From assembly GCA_032433595.1 (NCBI GenBank), contig JASWJB010000152.1, forward strand, positions 33,377 through 97,376: 64,000 nt of DNA. The letters are read 5' to 3'. Both the position numbers and the translations under genes were made by a program. The stretch is from Conoideocrella luteorostrata (Eukaryota > Ascomycota > Sordariomycetes > Hypocreales > Clavicipitaceae). Below, in pieces: positions 49,221-62,657 of this stretch (position 1 is the stretch's first letter; the number at the start of each line of letters is the position of its first letter). Under the pieces are notes generated by a model that saw nothing but the letters and a program-made list of their open reading frames with translations, had not been told where the DNA came from and did no database searches.

Positions 49221-51531
49221 CTACAGCTTAGCTGAGCCTGCGGCCGGGCTACTGTTAATGTCATCATACATAGCGTCGATCTCAGCGCGGTACTTCTTCG
49301 CGGCTTGAGGTCTCTTGAGCTTAAGACTATTAACGGATTAGTTAGTTTTGCTACATCACGGAATGAAATAATAGATTGGCAGCAAAGCCAGAACGACCCA
49401 GATGAAGCTGGTAAAAGAACAATACTTGGGGCTTCGTGGACTTACGTTGGGGTAAGAAGCTCGTTGTCAATGGTGAAGGGCTCAAAATCCAAGAAGACGC
49501 CCCTGACCTTCTCGAAACTGTTGAACTTGTGCTTGCGGCCAATGTTGTCAAGGACCTTGAGGAAGGCTTGTCTGACCTTGGGTTCCTTGGCAGCGGCCTT
49601 CACGTCGTTGGCATTGGCAGTGACACTGCGACCCAGAATCTTGGAGGCCCAGGCAGGGAAGTTCTCGGGGTCGACGCCAAAAATTCCTACCAGTGTAGAC
49701 TCCTTCGCATCACCGTGTACGTAGCCCATGTTGATGATGTTGGTATTCGCGGCGTATACGTTCTCGATACGCTCCGGGGAGATGTACTCGCCCTGAGACA
49801 GCTTGAGAACGTTCTTCTTACGGTCAATGATCTTGAAGCGGCCGAGCTTATCAATTTCGCAAATATCACCAGTATGGAACCAGCCATCGGCCTCCAGGAC
49901 CTTGTTGGTCTCTTCGTCGTTCTTGTAGTATTTCTTGAAGACGGCAGGGCCCCGAACGAGCAATTCACCGCGCGGGTTTGGTTTGTCGTCAACCGTGTAG
50001 TCGAATTCAGGGACCGACTCGAGGCACAGCTCAACATCGCCCATTGGGGGACCGATGTTGCCAGTGCTGAAGTCGCCTTTCATCTGGACAGTGCCCGTGG
50101 CATAAGTCTCTGTCATACCCCAACCTTGCTGGAAGTCGTTGGCAAATGCGGCGCGGAGGAACTCCTGCACATCAGGGTCCAGCTGGGCGCTACCGCTGAT
50201 CATACTGTGGGCGTTGTCGAGACCAACAGCAGCTCGGACCTTGCGAGTCCAGATTCTGTCCCAGAAAAAGTGAGTGTTGGAGGCCTGGCCAGGAGGAGCC
50301 TTCATGGCAGCCTTTTTGGAGGTGATGACATGTCGTGATAAGGCGCCACGAACACCTTCAGCTTCAACAGTAGCCGTTCGGATGGCCGAATTGAACCGAT
50401 TGAACAGACGGGGAACGGAGACGAACCCAGTGGGCTTGAGAATCTTCAGGTCGTCCACGAGACCCAGGACATCACCTCGGAAGAAACCGACGGCAGCGCC
50501 TTCGGCCAGGGCAATATGATCGATAAGTCGACCGTAGATATGGGCAAGTGGCAGATATGACATGTGAACGTCGCTTTCCTTGACGTGACCACCGAGACGA
50601 GCAGCAGCGTTGGCGGAGACCGCGTTGCCGTGGGTAAGAACAACGCCCTTAGGGGCACCAGTTGTACCGGAGGTGTAGTTGATGGTGGCGATGTCATCCC
50701 ATTCAGGGCGACGCACCTGGCGGCCAGATTCAAGACCAATCTTCTCAACCTCGCTCATGGAGTAGATCTTGATGCCGTGCTGAGCGGCAAGTTCGTTGAG
50801 AACGTCGGCTTTGGACTGGCCCGGAAGCTCACCACTCTCCAAGGGATCCATGGATATGATGAGCTTAAGAGTTGGGATACGAGGCGCGAGCTTGATCAGC
50901 TTAGGGATATGAGGAAGCGAGCAGACAACGCTAGGCAGCTCGGCGTGGTTGACGATGTACTCGGTGGCATCAGGGCCGAGAGTCTCGTACAGAGAGACGG
51001 TGTAAAGCGATTGGGACGAGGCTCCAAAGTCTGCGGAGTCGCAAAAAGGTCAGTTCTCTCTCCTCCATGTTCCGGTTGTTACACAAATCAGACCATTTGC
51101 TTACCAGCAATCTGCCACTCCGGGCGGTTCTGAGACCAGACACCAACCCCGTACTTGTCTTGGTTGTAGCCGATGCGCTTGTGAATCTCTACAAGACCAG
51201 CACCAAAGTTATTCCTCCGGTCAGCAACCTCGGCGTAAGTCATCCATTCAAAGTTATCGCCCCAGGCTTTGCTGGTGGGGTTCCACTTGCGACTGCCCAA
51301 ACATCGCTTGTTGGGTCGCTTGCGAGCTGCGGCTTCGAATAAGTCGTGGATTGAGCGGATCGCTGGGTCGTAAGTAGTCAAAAGATCTCTGTCACGGAAT
51401 CTCCAGCCTCTATACACGGCGCTGCGGCCGGGTCGCTCGGAGCCGGGGACAGCAACACCGTACGGAGAACCGGGAGGAGGAACAGCGCCGAGCTCAACCT
51501 GAAGCGCGACGGGATCTTGAGCAGGAGCCAT
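49221..51531 (-). CDS. Long-chain acyl-CoA synthetase, peroxisomal (AKL C-terminus)
   Basis: Exons 51531-51105, 51030-49446 and 49326-49221 give 705 residues, typical of fungal Faa-type enzymes. It activates fatty acids to acyl-CoA with ATP and CoA. Motifs: the AMP-binding loop YTSGTTGAPKGVVLTHGN, MSYLPLAHIYGRL, GWGMTETYATG and the acyl-CoA synthetase signature DGWFHTGDICEIDKLGRF, then IDRKKNVLKLSQGEYISPE. The third exon, recovered by splicing AC|GTAAGT to TAG|TCTT, ends in GSAKL followed by the stop: a PTS1 peroxisomal import signal of the [SA]-[KR]-L class. This points to peroxisomal beta-oxidation, as reported for some Aspergillus Faa paralogues. It lies alone between two gene-poor stretches. 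Confidence 0.95.
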
Positions 51532-54500
51532 AATGAAGATATATGATGCTCAAGAGCTTCTTGAAGATTCAAATCTCAGCAAGAGACCCAGCACACGCTA
51601 GATCAAGCCAACAGAACAAATAGCGAGAGGACGCAGAGGAGAGAGAGGTCGAGAAGGTGGTGGGGAAGATCGAGGAGAAGAAAAAGCAGAGCCAAATATG
51701 GTCTCCGGGGTAAAGCTGGGGGGGGGGGGGGGGAAGGGTAAAGAGAACGAAGCTGGAGGGAAGCTGCGCAGTCAGACGAATGATAGATGGTGGTTAGCAA
51801 GACGGACTGGCCGCTCAGATGCTCAATCGGGGCATGACGCCGAACGTGATGGGGTTCGGAGGGATGCCAGCTGTGGTAGTGGCTTCAACATTTGCGTGCA
51901 AAGGTCGGGTCCGTGATTGCTCGTTGGGCCGAGGTCCCGGGGGCCGAGGCAGCCCCAGATTCTGTTAATTGGGACTGCGCTGACTGGCCGGAGCCCTTGG
52001 GAGGGACCACTACTCCGGGGCCACTGTTCCCAGTCCGCAGGCACGAGCAGAGGCACAGTGAGTGAGGCACAGGCGCAGCACACGCAACTAGCAACAAGCA
52101 ATGAAGTAAATTTAGTGCTGAACCTACCACCACGGGGGACCCTTGGCGATGTCGACTGAAGTCTCTAGCGGGGCAAGGCGGCGCCCGCACCTTAATTCCA
52201 GTGCGACCCCACCCGTTAAGCCGTGGAATTAGCGACGACCATGTCAATATTTGGAGGAACAATGCGGAGACGGCCCAATAAATGCTTTAAAAACTGTTCT
52301 GGCAGAGCTGCATGAGTATTGTGAGCGCAAGGCATAACCAGTTTATATGGTCATACAAGGTGATTTGAAGAGAAAACACGTGTTTTGCAACCAATATTTT
52401 CCGGGGCGAGCGATCAGACCAGCATAATCAAATAAATTAGTTGTGCGGAGTTCCTCGTAATAAATTATACCTACCGAGTACTTCGTACGTGCTGTCCTCG
52501 ATTGGTGAGACGGGCGAGACAGCTCAACGCTGTGGGGCGATGAGACCTTCGTCCAGCGCTCCTGCCTCGACGGTCAGAGCTACTGTACTCCGTGACTTGC
52601 GGGCATCAGACTTAGAAAGTTCGAGGGGTCTCGTCTGCAGCGCCTATGGAGCCGCTGCTGTCTATAACTATCGGCCTGTCGTATCGATCGTTCTTGGATC
52701 AGTCTATCAAATTCGGCTGGTGTGTTGGCATCAAACAGCGTCAAGACGGCGTGCTTGCCTCGACCCGAGCCAACCAACGTTGCGTCACGTGTTTTTCAAC
52801 CTCGCGATTGAGGCTTTTGTGGTGATATATCTATATTCATCCTCGCAATGGTGTTGCATCCGGGAAATAGGCCACATTTACGGAGTAGATAGATGCGCAA
52901 AATGTCCGGTCAGCTTTCGGTACAGCAAGGCTAAGTAATCCATGGGCGGGTGAAATGAAGCCACGCACCAACTAACTAGCTTTACGCTGGGTCAAACCAA
53001 GTCAGCCAAAGCCCTCGTCCCACTTGCACCAATCATTTGTCTTGCTACATTCCTTCACTCGTGCATTGCATGTGAAGATCCCATGGAAACGCTTCCCACA
53101 GCCAAGTCTACTTGTGACATACAGAAACTGTTTGACAATCGTGGTCTAATTACTTGGTGCCGGAACATGAGTGAAGGCTGGTATTTAGCCAACGACATGC
53201 TTGAGCGTCGCGAAACCTGATCACCTGCCCCTTCGCCAACGTGTTGCACAGTCACAAGGCTAATGATTCATACCAGCCAGGACACCTTTGCCACATTTCC
53301 GAGTAGCAAGACGTGGCTGTAAACCCTTATATCATGTAATGAACGTCTCTATTATACTTACATGACCATGTGCTTGGACGCTGCCCAAGAGTATGTCAAC
53401 TAAGATGTCGGAATGCTCAGTTGTCAGCGTTGCCGTTGTTAGGGCTAGCTTTTGATTCCATCGTGCGTGACTCTACTGTCAAGTAAGATAGCCCTTATAG
53501 GTAGATGAGACCGCACGGATGCTGTGAGTCCTCTTAACATTATCTTGGGGACTTTTTTTTCTTTCTTCTCTTTGTTGGCTACCTGTGTCATGAATTAATC
53601 TATATCCATGCCAAATCCGATTCACCATTTCTGCATAGGACCACCTGATTGTCTTTGGCATTAGCCAGATCTTACGCAACGGAGTAACTCAATGGACTAC
53701 AACTTTCCCCCTCGACAATAGCGCGACCAAGCTTTGTTCATCAATAAAAGAGCCGAGTATACCAATGAGCCAACTAGTACGCTCCTTTTTGCGAAGATCG
53801 GCATATCGCGATAAAGGTATTGCTGTCTTCAAAAATGTGTCAGCATCAAAAGTCTAGCACATGCCACGCTGTAAGAGATACCGGCATGTTTATTGCTCAC
53901 AGTTTAGAACTACTCGATTCCTTCCCTACATGGCAGGTTGATGTGTTGATAAAAACATATTAACACATTAATAGTTCTCTCAAGACCTTGAAGGTTTGCC
54001 AAAAGATTTCGGCGCTTTTCCAAGCTCCAACTCTCACAAATCAGAAAACGTGCTTAGAAATTCTAAGGAAAGTAGAATATAAAGTGAACAAAGAATCGCT
54101 AAAAAGTGCTTGGATTATTTGTCTTATGGTCCTCGATCACACTAGCGAGAAAGGCCCCCTAATCAAGGATATCCCACCGTGTCCAGCTGCATCACTGCAT
54201 CCCTTGGTGCTTGCCTCAGGCTGGTGCTATAAGACTATCAACACTAAAAGCTTGTATCTCACACTTGCGATACAATTTCGCGTCTCATTTACAGAGACAG
54301 AGAGAGAAATATATACATATGGAGGGGCATGGTGGTATGGCGAATTATCGGGAAACTACACGACTGCGAAGCTGCTTTCGCGGTCGATAAAAGGACCGTT
54401 TAAATCACAGAATGCGGGAAATTGGCGGAATTGTCTATGGGAGCTTAGTTCCACTCCAGCATTCAGGGTGCGACTCAGTACACGCAACATTATGATAGGT

Positions 54501-56993
54501 TGCGCCGATTACGTATAGAATAGAGACACGCCATGATCACCTCCACATCACGATAGAAATCGCGCCAGGGCTCGTATAGCGCCAGCTCCAAATGCTAGGA
54601 TTTAACCTTTATATCTTTACTTGTAAAAATACTCCAGCCATCTGCTCGAGGCTGAAGTTTAATTAGGTTGATTGCCTATCTGACGACGATTCATTCCGTG
54701 ATCCACACAGGGTAAAAGGCCTCATGAGTCAATCCCTTCGGCCATACTATTAGCGAATAAAGCTATGCTCATTACGGTAGGGGGCCTACCAATGTAGACC
54801 TCGTCGTGAGTACATGTCCTGGTATCGCCTCGATTTTGCCATCTAACGGTCGTAGTGGTTGATATGTTTCATTGGGTCAGGTTGAGACCGGCACTGGAGC
54901 TATCACCGTGCTTGTAAGACGGTGAGCCCATGACCGGTCGTCACTACTTACTAGTAGTAAACCGATAGCATCCATGTGACTGTAGAGAGTGTAGTCAGTT
55001 CATCGCACGCTCTGCCCGCCCCTAAAGGGCTTTCAACAACTAAACAGAGCCAAAGGCAACGATCAGACTTCTGTGCTCCAAACCCTCTGCTAGATCTTCT
55101 ATTCTGCTTCCGGAAGGGGACCTTTTCGAACTAGCAGCTGAAGAATCGCTCCCCGATCACATTGTACGCGCTGGTACGGTGAGTTACCGATATTTCTTCT
55201 CTTCACTATGCTTGTTTCGGCAGATGCGTCATAAAATCCATCAACTTGCAACACGGCCGAATCGCCGAGCAGAAGCCAAGACTGGCGTTGTGAAACGCCG
55301 CTGGAGGGTCGCATTTGCCCGTACGCTCAAAAGAAACGGCACACACAATACGGAGAATCTTGGTCGATTTACGAACGGATGAGAGGTCTTGTCAACTTCA
55401 TCAGACACACATCGTATTGCATATTGTGTTGGCGTATTGTATAGGTTCGCAGCGTCATTTAAAACGGTCCACCTAAGGAGTATACTCGACAGCACTGTAT
55501 CCATTTTCGATGTAGGATTTGAGGGGTTTGATTTGGTCTCTACGAGCGGGTTGCGTTTCAGAATCCACTCGCCCCAAAGACTCCATCCGAGATGGTCAAT
55601 TGCTAGCCAGGCTTTGCGAGAGAGCAAGACGCTTGTACGGAGTACCGTCTGATATGTTTGCTCGTCTCCCAAGCTGACGCAGCACCATCATGCAGCAAGG
55701 GACACATGGACCACACTACATATTTGGTACTGTCCGCATATTACATCACGCACGTAGCTGTGCCACCTTACTCCGTATTGTGCTCTCGTTGCTCGGCTCA
55801 TGCCAGTGGCCGGAGTGAGACATGGAAAAGCACTGGGACAAGTGGTGATGCAAGTCTCGGCAGCCCACAGCACTTTCATCGACACACGAAAAAGCTTGTC
55901 AGGGATCCGCATACTTACTTGCCCGCTCGCCCGCATCTTTGTGTGAGATCAAATGATCGTGGCTCATGCATAGGCAGTGCTCCGTAAAACCGGTAGGGTT
56001 TCCTGGGCGGCGAGCCACGCAACCACGGAATCATTTCGGTCAGACAGGAGCGACTCGCCTGACCTTTATTTTTACCTTGGCTCCAGCGCCGTGCTGTTCA
56101 ATTGTTCGGGCTGGCCAGACAGTTGCAGGCTTGAATCTGTCTCTGTGTCCGGGTGCCGACTAACTAACTACATAACTGGCCGACTAGTGACAACTTGCTC
56201 TGTAGCCAGTGATCGTCAGAGTCGTCGATACGAGGTAGTCTTGGCCTGCCGTTGACTGGATTGCTCCGCGCCACAAGCTAAGTCACCCGCGCCGCCTCGA
56301 CGATTGCCGTATCGCCAGCATTGTCGATGAGGTTCCACTCCGTTTCAGAGATGCTCTTCGGAGTCTCAGACTGGACCATCACGTTGCAGCCACCCAACCA
56401 CCCCCCCTTCGCTGGCCTTTTGAGCTCAGCTCTCTAGTTACGGAGTACGGAGCAGTGACTTCCTGTTACCACTTAGGATAGGTGCTCGCTCGCGGCTTGG
56501 GTCGTGGTCTGGTAGTGATCGACGGCATAATGATCATTTACGGCATCTGCGCCATTACCGTTCCTTGTTCCATCTCCCTTTGGCACGGTCCTCTCCTCTC
56601 CCTCCCGCCTCCTGACTTATTCGCCAGTCGTCACTTCGAGCGAGACTGCCGATGTGGGCCATGACGACCCTGTTTATAACACACGCATACACACACACAC
56701 TCTCTCAAATGACAGTACCAAGTTTCATTTTCCTTTTCATTTCCATTTCTATTTCTATTTCAATTTCACGGCAGGCCATGTATGCTTATAGACGGGTGTA
56801 GCATATTTTAATGATATTTGGCTGCTCGTTTGTTCTTGTCTGCTCCTGAATTTATCACTTCGACGTGGGATGGAATTCGACTCTCCGTTACCTATTCAGC
56901 AGCACCGGCATTAGCAACAGCATCAACATCCAAACATTAACATTAACGAAATCACGCCCACCCATTCTGACTGTCCATAATTTCTTGCCTATC
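51532..56993. other. Second gene desert, 5.5 kb
   Basis: Begins with the acyl-CoA synthetase 5' region, which holds a G16 run at 51718-51733. No domain-bearing frame or exon chain could be found on either strand. The longest open frame, 53988-54518 on the plus strand, has no ATG start, no recognised motif and low-complexity surroundings. Contains TACGGAGTA/TACTCCGTA elements at 52879, 55636, 55769 and 56439 and an imperfect TTTC/ATTTC pyrimidine repeat at 56727-56768, upstream of the MARVEL gene. Confidence 0.6.
51718..51733. repeat. G16 homopolymer
   Basis: Sixteen consecutive G about 190 bp upstream of the acyl-CoA synthetase start codon (C16 on its coding strand), possibly inside the 5' UTR. 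Confidence 0.9.
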
Positions 56994-57593
56994 ATGAGCC
57001 AGCTTAGCAACATCGCGCTCCGAGTGCTCCAAGGCGTCTTGGCCTGTGCCAATCTCAGCCTCTCCGCCTACGGTACGTTGGCGATATGAGTCTCTTATAC
57101 GCTGGTGCCTCTCAGCTTTTTCACCCCCCCCGTACAAACAGAAGGAGAAGTAGAAGTTGAAGTACGAAAAAAGCAAGGAAAAGCAAGAAAAGACTGACGA
57201 TGAATAGTTGTGAATTGGTATCTCATGGGAACGTCACAATCTCCCCCAAACTCGGTCGACTTTCTCCTCTTCGCGTCCATCTTCTCCATCCTGTCAATTT
57301 TATATCTCGAGCTCGCACCACGATTCCTTGACCGCCTGGCTCATCCGTATGCTTCTTTGGCCGTGGAGGGCCTCAACGCCATCTTTTACTTTGCCGGCTT
57401 CATTACATTTGCGATCTACGTCGGCAGTTTGACATTTTGCCACGGCAATGTATGCAGTGCCAGCCGCGGTGATGCGGTCATTGCCGCCGGCGCCTTCTGT
57501 GCATGGATCGCCTCCACCATCTTGACGGCAAAGCAAATGATTGTAGGGGGTGTCGGGGCGAGGAGAAAGGCGACGCAGATGAGGGAGGTTTAA
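56994..57593 (+). CDS. MARVEL-domain membrane protein, Nce102-like
   Basis: Exons 56994-57072 and 57208-57593 give 154 residues. Four hydrophobic spans fit a MARVEL fold: IALRVLQGVLACANLSLSAY, VDFLLFASIFSILSILYL, LNAIFYFAGFITFAIYVGSL and VIAAGAFCAWIASTILTAKQ. A Cys pair in TFCHGNVCSA lies in the loop before the fourth span. Nce102-type proteins in yeast and Aspergillus sit in plasma-membrane eisosome/MCC domains and respond to sphingolipids; this role is inferred from family resemblance. The basic C-terminus (GARRKATQMREV) is cytosolic. The intron is 135 nt, with an ACTGACG branch and a TAG acceptor. Confidence 0.85.
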
Positions 57594-59123
57594 GGGAGTG
57601 CGTGCATCTTGATCGAGAGGAAGGCTAGAGTTGAATTTTTCTCGCGGTATCTGGGATTTTTGGTTGATCAACCTGTCATTCAGCTTGGGCTTCTACCTAC
57701 GACTTTTAATGTAGAGGCGGCGACGGCGTTTGGGACAGAACGGCGGGATATGGAAATTGCATGTCATTCAACGGTTTGGAGGGCAAAAACAAAAAAAGTA
57801 GCCATTGCATAGGGAAATCAGGTTACGTGGTTTCTGGGGGGTTTTTTTTTGGCACGGCCATATGAGATCATGCACAGATGAGTGTCTACCTGGAGCAGAG
57901 CTCAGATGATGAATGACGGCATAGTTATGTAGATTGGTACGAGCTACGGCGTCTCGAATAAGATTTTGTGCGGCATGGACCATGGACCTGGGAATCAGTG
58001 ACCAGGCACCACGAACCTCGGAAATAAAGTGGCTCAAAGACGGATGTTGGCGACCCACGTAACTACGATATATTAAGTACTTGCTAAGCACTGTACATAC
58101 AGTAACATCTGTATAATTAGGACGAACAATAGAGCTCGGAGCTGTCTTGTCCTGGTTAGTTAGTCAAGGAACGAACTATAGAATAAGCTTGGGTCTGGCT
58201 AAAATTGGCACACAAGCAAAACAGCCCCTGAAGGCGGTAGGGTAGGTACCCTGATGTCGTCTTCCTGCATCATGCTTCTCGGATTCATGATCCCTCCCTC
58301 CGCCTTGCCTTGTCAGAGCATTGCGCGGGAGTACACAATTGTACAATTTGTACAATAATTATAAATTATATTATAAATTGTCTGCTTCCCTCTCGAGTCT
58401 AACTGGATAGACACGCCGCGGACGTCGGCGGACTCTCTCCCCCTCCCGACAGCCTAAAGCGACACCCAACTCCAGAACCGATACCGGCGAAATGGAGGCT
58501 CCATTGTTCAATGTATCCCAGGTGAAGGTGAGGGCGAGGGCGAGGGGACGGGGAGGAGAGGTGCAAGAAGAAAGCTGCCCGCAAATCACAGACACCGAGT
58601 ATAGGCAGCCAAGAAGAATCAATCATCCAACGTCGGACACCCGCCCAATGGGACAGATGGGCTGACGCCATTCCCATCGTGAGTAGCTGTCCTGCGATGG
58701 CGTGCTCGCTGTGCCGTCACTCTCGAGGACCCCGCGCCGCGCCTGCCTCTCGCAATCAATCACCCCACATTGACTTATACGCCGAACACGCTGCTGTTTA
58801 CTCCGTACTCCATGCAGTATTGTAGTTTTAAACAGCGGAGGACTGGGAGATGCTAGGCCCCCCCAATGGTTGCAATAGTTGGGCTAGCGCATGCTCTAGC
58901 TTTGACTCGTTTTCTTTGCGCAAGGCTTCCTAGTGATAACGCAATTGGCTGTGATGCTGTGATGTTACCCCCCGTCGTCACTGATGGGCAAGGGTGGCAT
59001 TAAAAGCAGGACCTACCGGTCCCCCTCCCACCTTCAAGTTTTGGAAGGTGTATTTCTCTTTTTCCAGACTGCATTTGATTCTATCTGCGGGCTTTTTGTC
59101 GATTCGATTCCACTGCGTAAAAA
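57594..59123. other. Intergenic, 1.5 kb
   Basis: 3' flank of the MARVEL gene and promoter region of the O-acetylhomoserine sulfhydrylase gene. An AT-rich stretch at 58334-58382 contains overlapping inverted ATTGTACAAT-like repeats. TACTCCGTA at 58799-58807. A CYS3/MetR-like near-match lies at 58662-58671 (see findings). No gene. Confidence 0.55.
58334..58382. repeat. AT-rich nested inverted repeats
   Basis: ACAATTGTACAATTTGTACA followed by AATTATAAATTATATTATAA and ATTGT: several overlapping palindromes that could fold into a hairpin. Confidence 0.6.
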
Positions 59124-60817
<1,694 letters not shown>

Positions 60818-61368
60818 TGGCCCCGGGATAGCGAGAAGGGGAAAATCAGTTGTAATGAATACCCTGGACAGAATGTGAAATTTATAGATGATAATGAAAG
60901 AAATAAAATTCGAACCGAATATATTGCGATGGTTTTCTACCCAGTGTGCTTGCAGAGGAATGGTTGCAGGAGGGAAGGGACCTGAGGGAGGATTTGGCTT
61001 CAGCCGCTGATCCTTATCAACCACTATCAACCTCGTTTTCACTCTCTCGTAAACCAAAATAGCGACTATAATAAACACCCCTTAGATATACGGTATTATA
61101 ATTAAATTCCTTTCATGGGTTGAACTACTCAAAGTATCAAACACCACTCCGGCATTTACATCTCCATCACTAATCAAAATCAGCCAAAGTCCTGCCCAAC
61201 TAAGTAAGCTCCCCCACCCTACCAGCCCTGTGATTGGCCCCTCCGGCAGCTCCAAGCCACCTCTTCCTCCCACTCCAAACCTCACCTCAACTTAGCTCAC
61301 GCTTGCTTCACTCAATCATCACCACCAATCACTCCATCGCCATCGCCATCGCCATCGCCAAAACCAAG
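60818..61368. other. Intergenic, 0.55 kb
   Basis: Holds the cysD 3' flank (AATAAA-like AAATAAAATT at 60900-60909) and the EMC7 5' region, which ends in CATCGC repeats at about 61336-61360 just before the start codon. No gene. Confidence 0.6.
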
Positions 61369-62304
61369 ATGCGCCTTCTCCTCCCCCTCGCCCAGGCGTC
61401 CCTCCTCCTCGCCGCCTCCCTAACGCTCTACCTCCCCGCCGTCCCCAACCCTTTCGCCCTCCCACCAACCACGCACGCTACACTGTCCACCCTTTCAAAG
61501 GAGCACTCCGCGCCGATCTCCTCCCTCAACACATTTGTCTTCCACAACGTCACACCCGGATCGTACCTCGCCGACATACACTGCAAGACCGACGGCTTTC
61601 GACCCGTCCGCATAGACGTCAGCCTCACCGACGACGGCACGGAATTGGTTCAAGCGTGGGATACGTTTCGCGGCAATGAGTGGGCCAACAAAGGAGAGGC
61701 GTTGCTCCTCAAAGGGGGCAGCGCAGGGCAGGGCATCGAGGTGAAGAGCATCGGGAAGAAGATTTACTTTGTTGAGCGACCGCAGTGTAGGCCCCCCCCC
61801 CCCCTCTGGCCCTGTCGACTTGGACCAAATTCCCAAGTACCTCCCCGTCTCTTATAATGGGATGACAATGCTGTAGGGTGTTTGTGCGAAGAAAAGAGCG
61901 CTGGGCTAACCTTTTGAAAATCAAATCGCAGTCTCCGTGTTGAGTATCTTGAAAAATCCCATGATCCTAATGGGTCTAGTCAGCATGGTCATCTTCTTTG
62001 GCATGCCCAAGCTTGTTGACAACAGTACGTCCCAAAGCGCACTTAACATATAACCACTTCTTCTGCCGGCAGTTAGCTGTTCTAACAAAAGTGCTTTATA
62101 GTGGACCCAGAGATGAAGGCCGAGTTCGAAGCTTCGCAGCGAGCCAGCCCCCTGAATGCGGTCATGGGTGGCGGTGGCGGGCAGCAGCAGAATCCACTGG
62201 GGGATTTTGACATGGCTGCTTTCCTTGCCGGTTCGAATAAGAAGGAGAGTGCGGCGGGACCGGGAAACGCGAACGATGGACGCAATGAGCCTGTCCGAAG
62301 ATGA
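61369..62304 (+). CDS. ER membrane protein complex subunit 7 (EMC7/Sop4-like)
   Basis: Exons 61369-61786, 61932-62024 and 62102-62304 give 237 residues. An N-terminal signal sequence (MRLLLPLAQASLLLAASLTL) leads to a luminal beta-sandwich typical of EMC7 (DUF2012): FVFHNVTPGSYLADIHC, FRPVRIDVS, KSIGKKIYFVERPQFSVLSI. One membrane span follows (NPMILMGLVSMVIFFGMPKL), then a cytosolic Gly/Gln-rich tail. EMC7 belongs to the complex that inserts and helps fold tail-anchored and polytopic membrane proteins in the ER. The order of signal, luminal domain, single span and short tail matches the family. A C13 run lies just inside intron 1 after the donor. Confidence 0.9.
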
Positions 62305-62657
62305 TTCATGGATTAAATAGATCTGGGACTATATATTCATTTCGGGGTGTTGGAGTGGCACATGTGTAAATAGAATAATTATACACTTGTTTGCAAGCTG
62401 ACTTTACTAACATTATAAGCCATGCATTTTGGAGTTTAGATGGCTGTACGGAGTACTCCGTATAGATGTGCACAAACCCCCCCCCGCGTGCGAGATTCAA
62501 TCGGGGAAAAAGCAAATATCTTGTTTGACTGGTTTTCAGAGCAGCATATGACTAACCATGCCATCGTGATTGTGGTACAGTCCCAGCCTCAGTTCCTCTT
62601 GCTGTCTGGGTTTCACAGCCTGATTATTCCATCATTGTCAGCCATGCTTCCTACACC
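62305..62657. other. Convergent 3' intergenic, 0.35 kb
   Basis: Between the 3' ends of EMC7 and the WW-domain gene. Contains the second perfect TACGGAGTACTCCGTA palindrome and a C-rich string at 62478-62485. Confidence 0.65.
62447..62462. repeat. Perfect 16-bp palindrome TACGGAGTACTCCGTA, copy 2
   Basis: Exact match to 20048-20063, here between two convergent housekeeping genes. Confidence 0.95.

Noticed and set aside
49436..50338. Plus-strand open frame of 300 residues
   Set aside because: Antisense shadow of the acyl-CoA synthetase, whose protein motifs are unmistakable on the other strand.
53988..54518. Plus-strand open frame of 176 residues in the second desert
   Set aside because: No ATG start, no recognised motif, no flanking splice pattern; kept only as part of the intergenic description.
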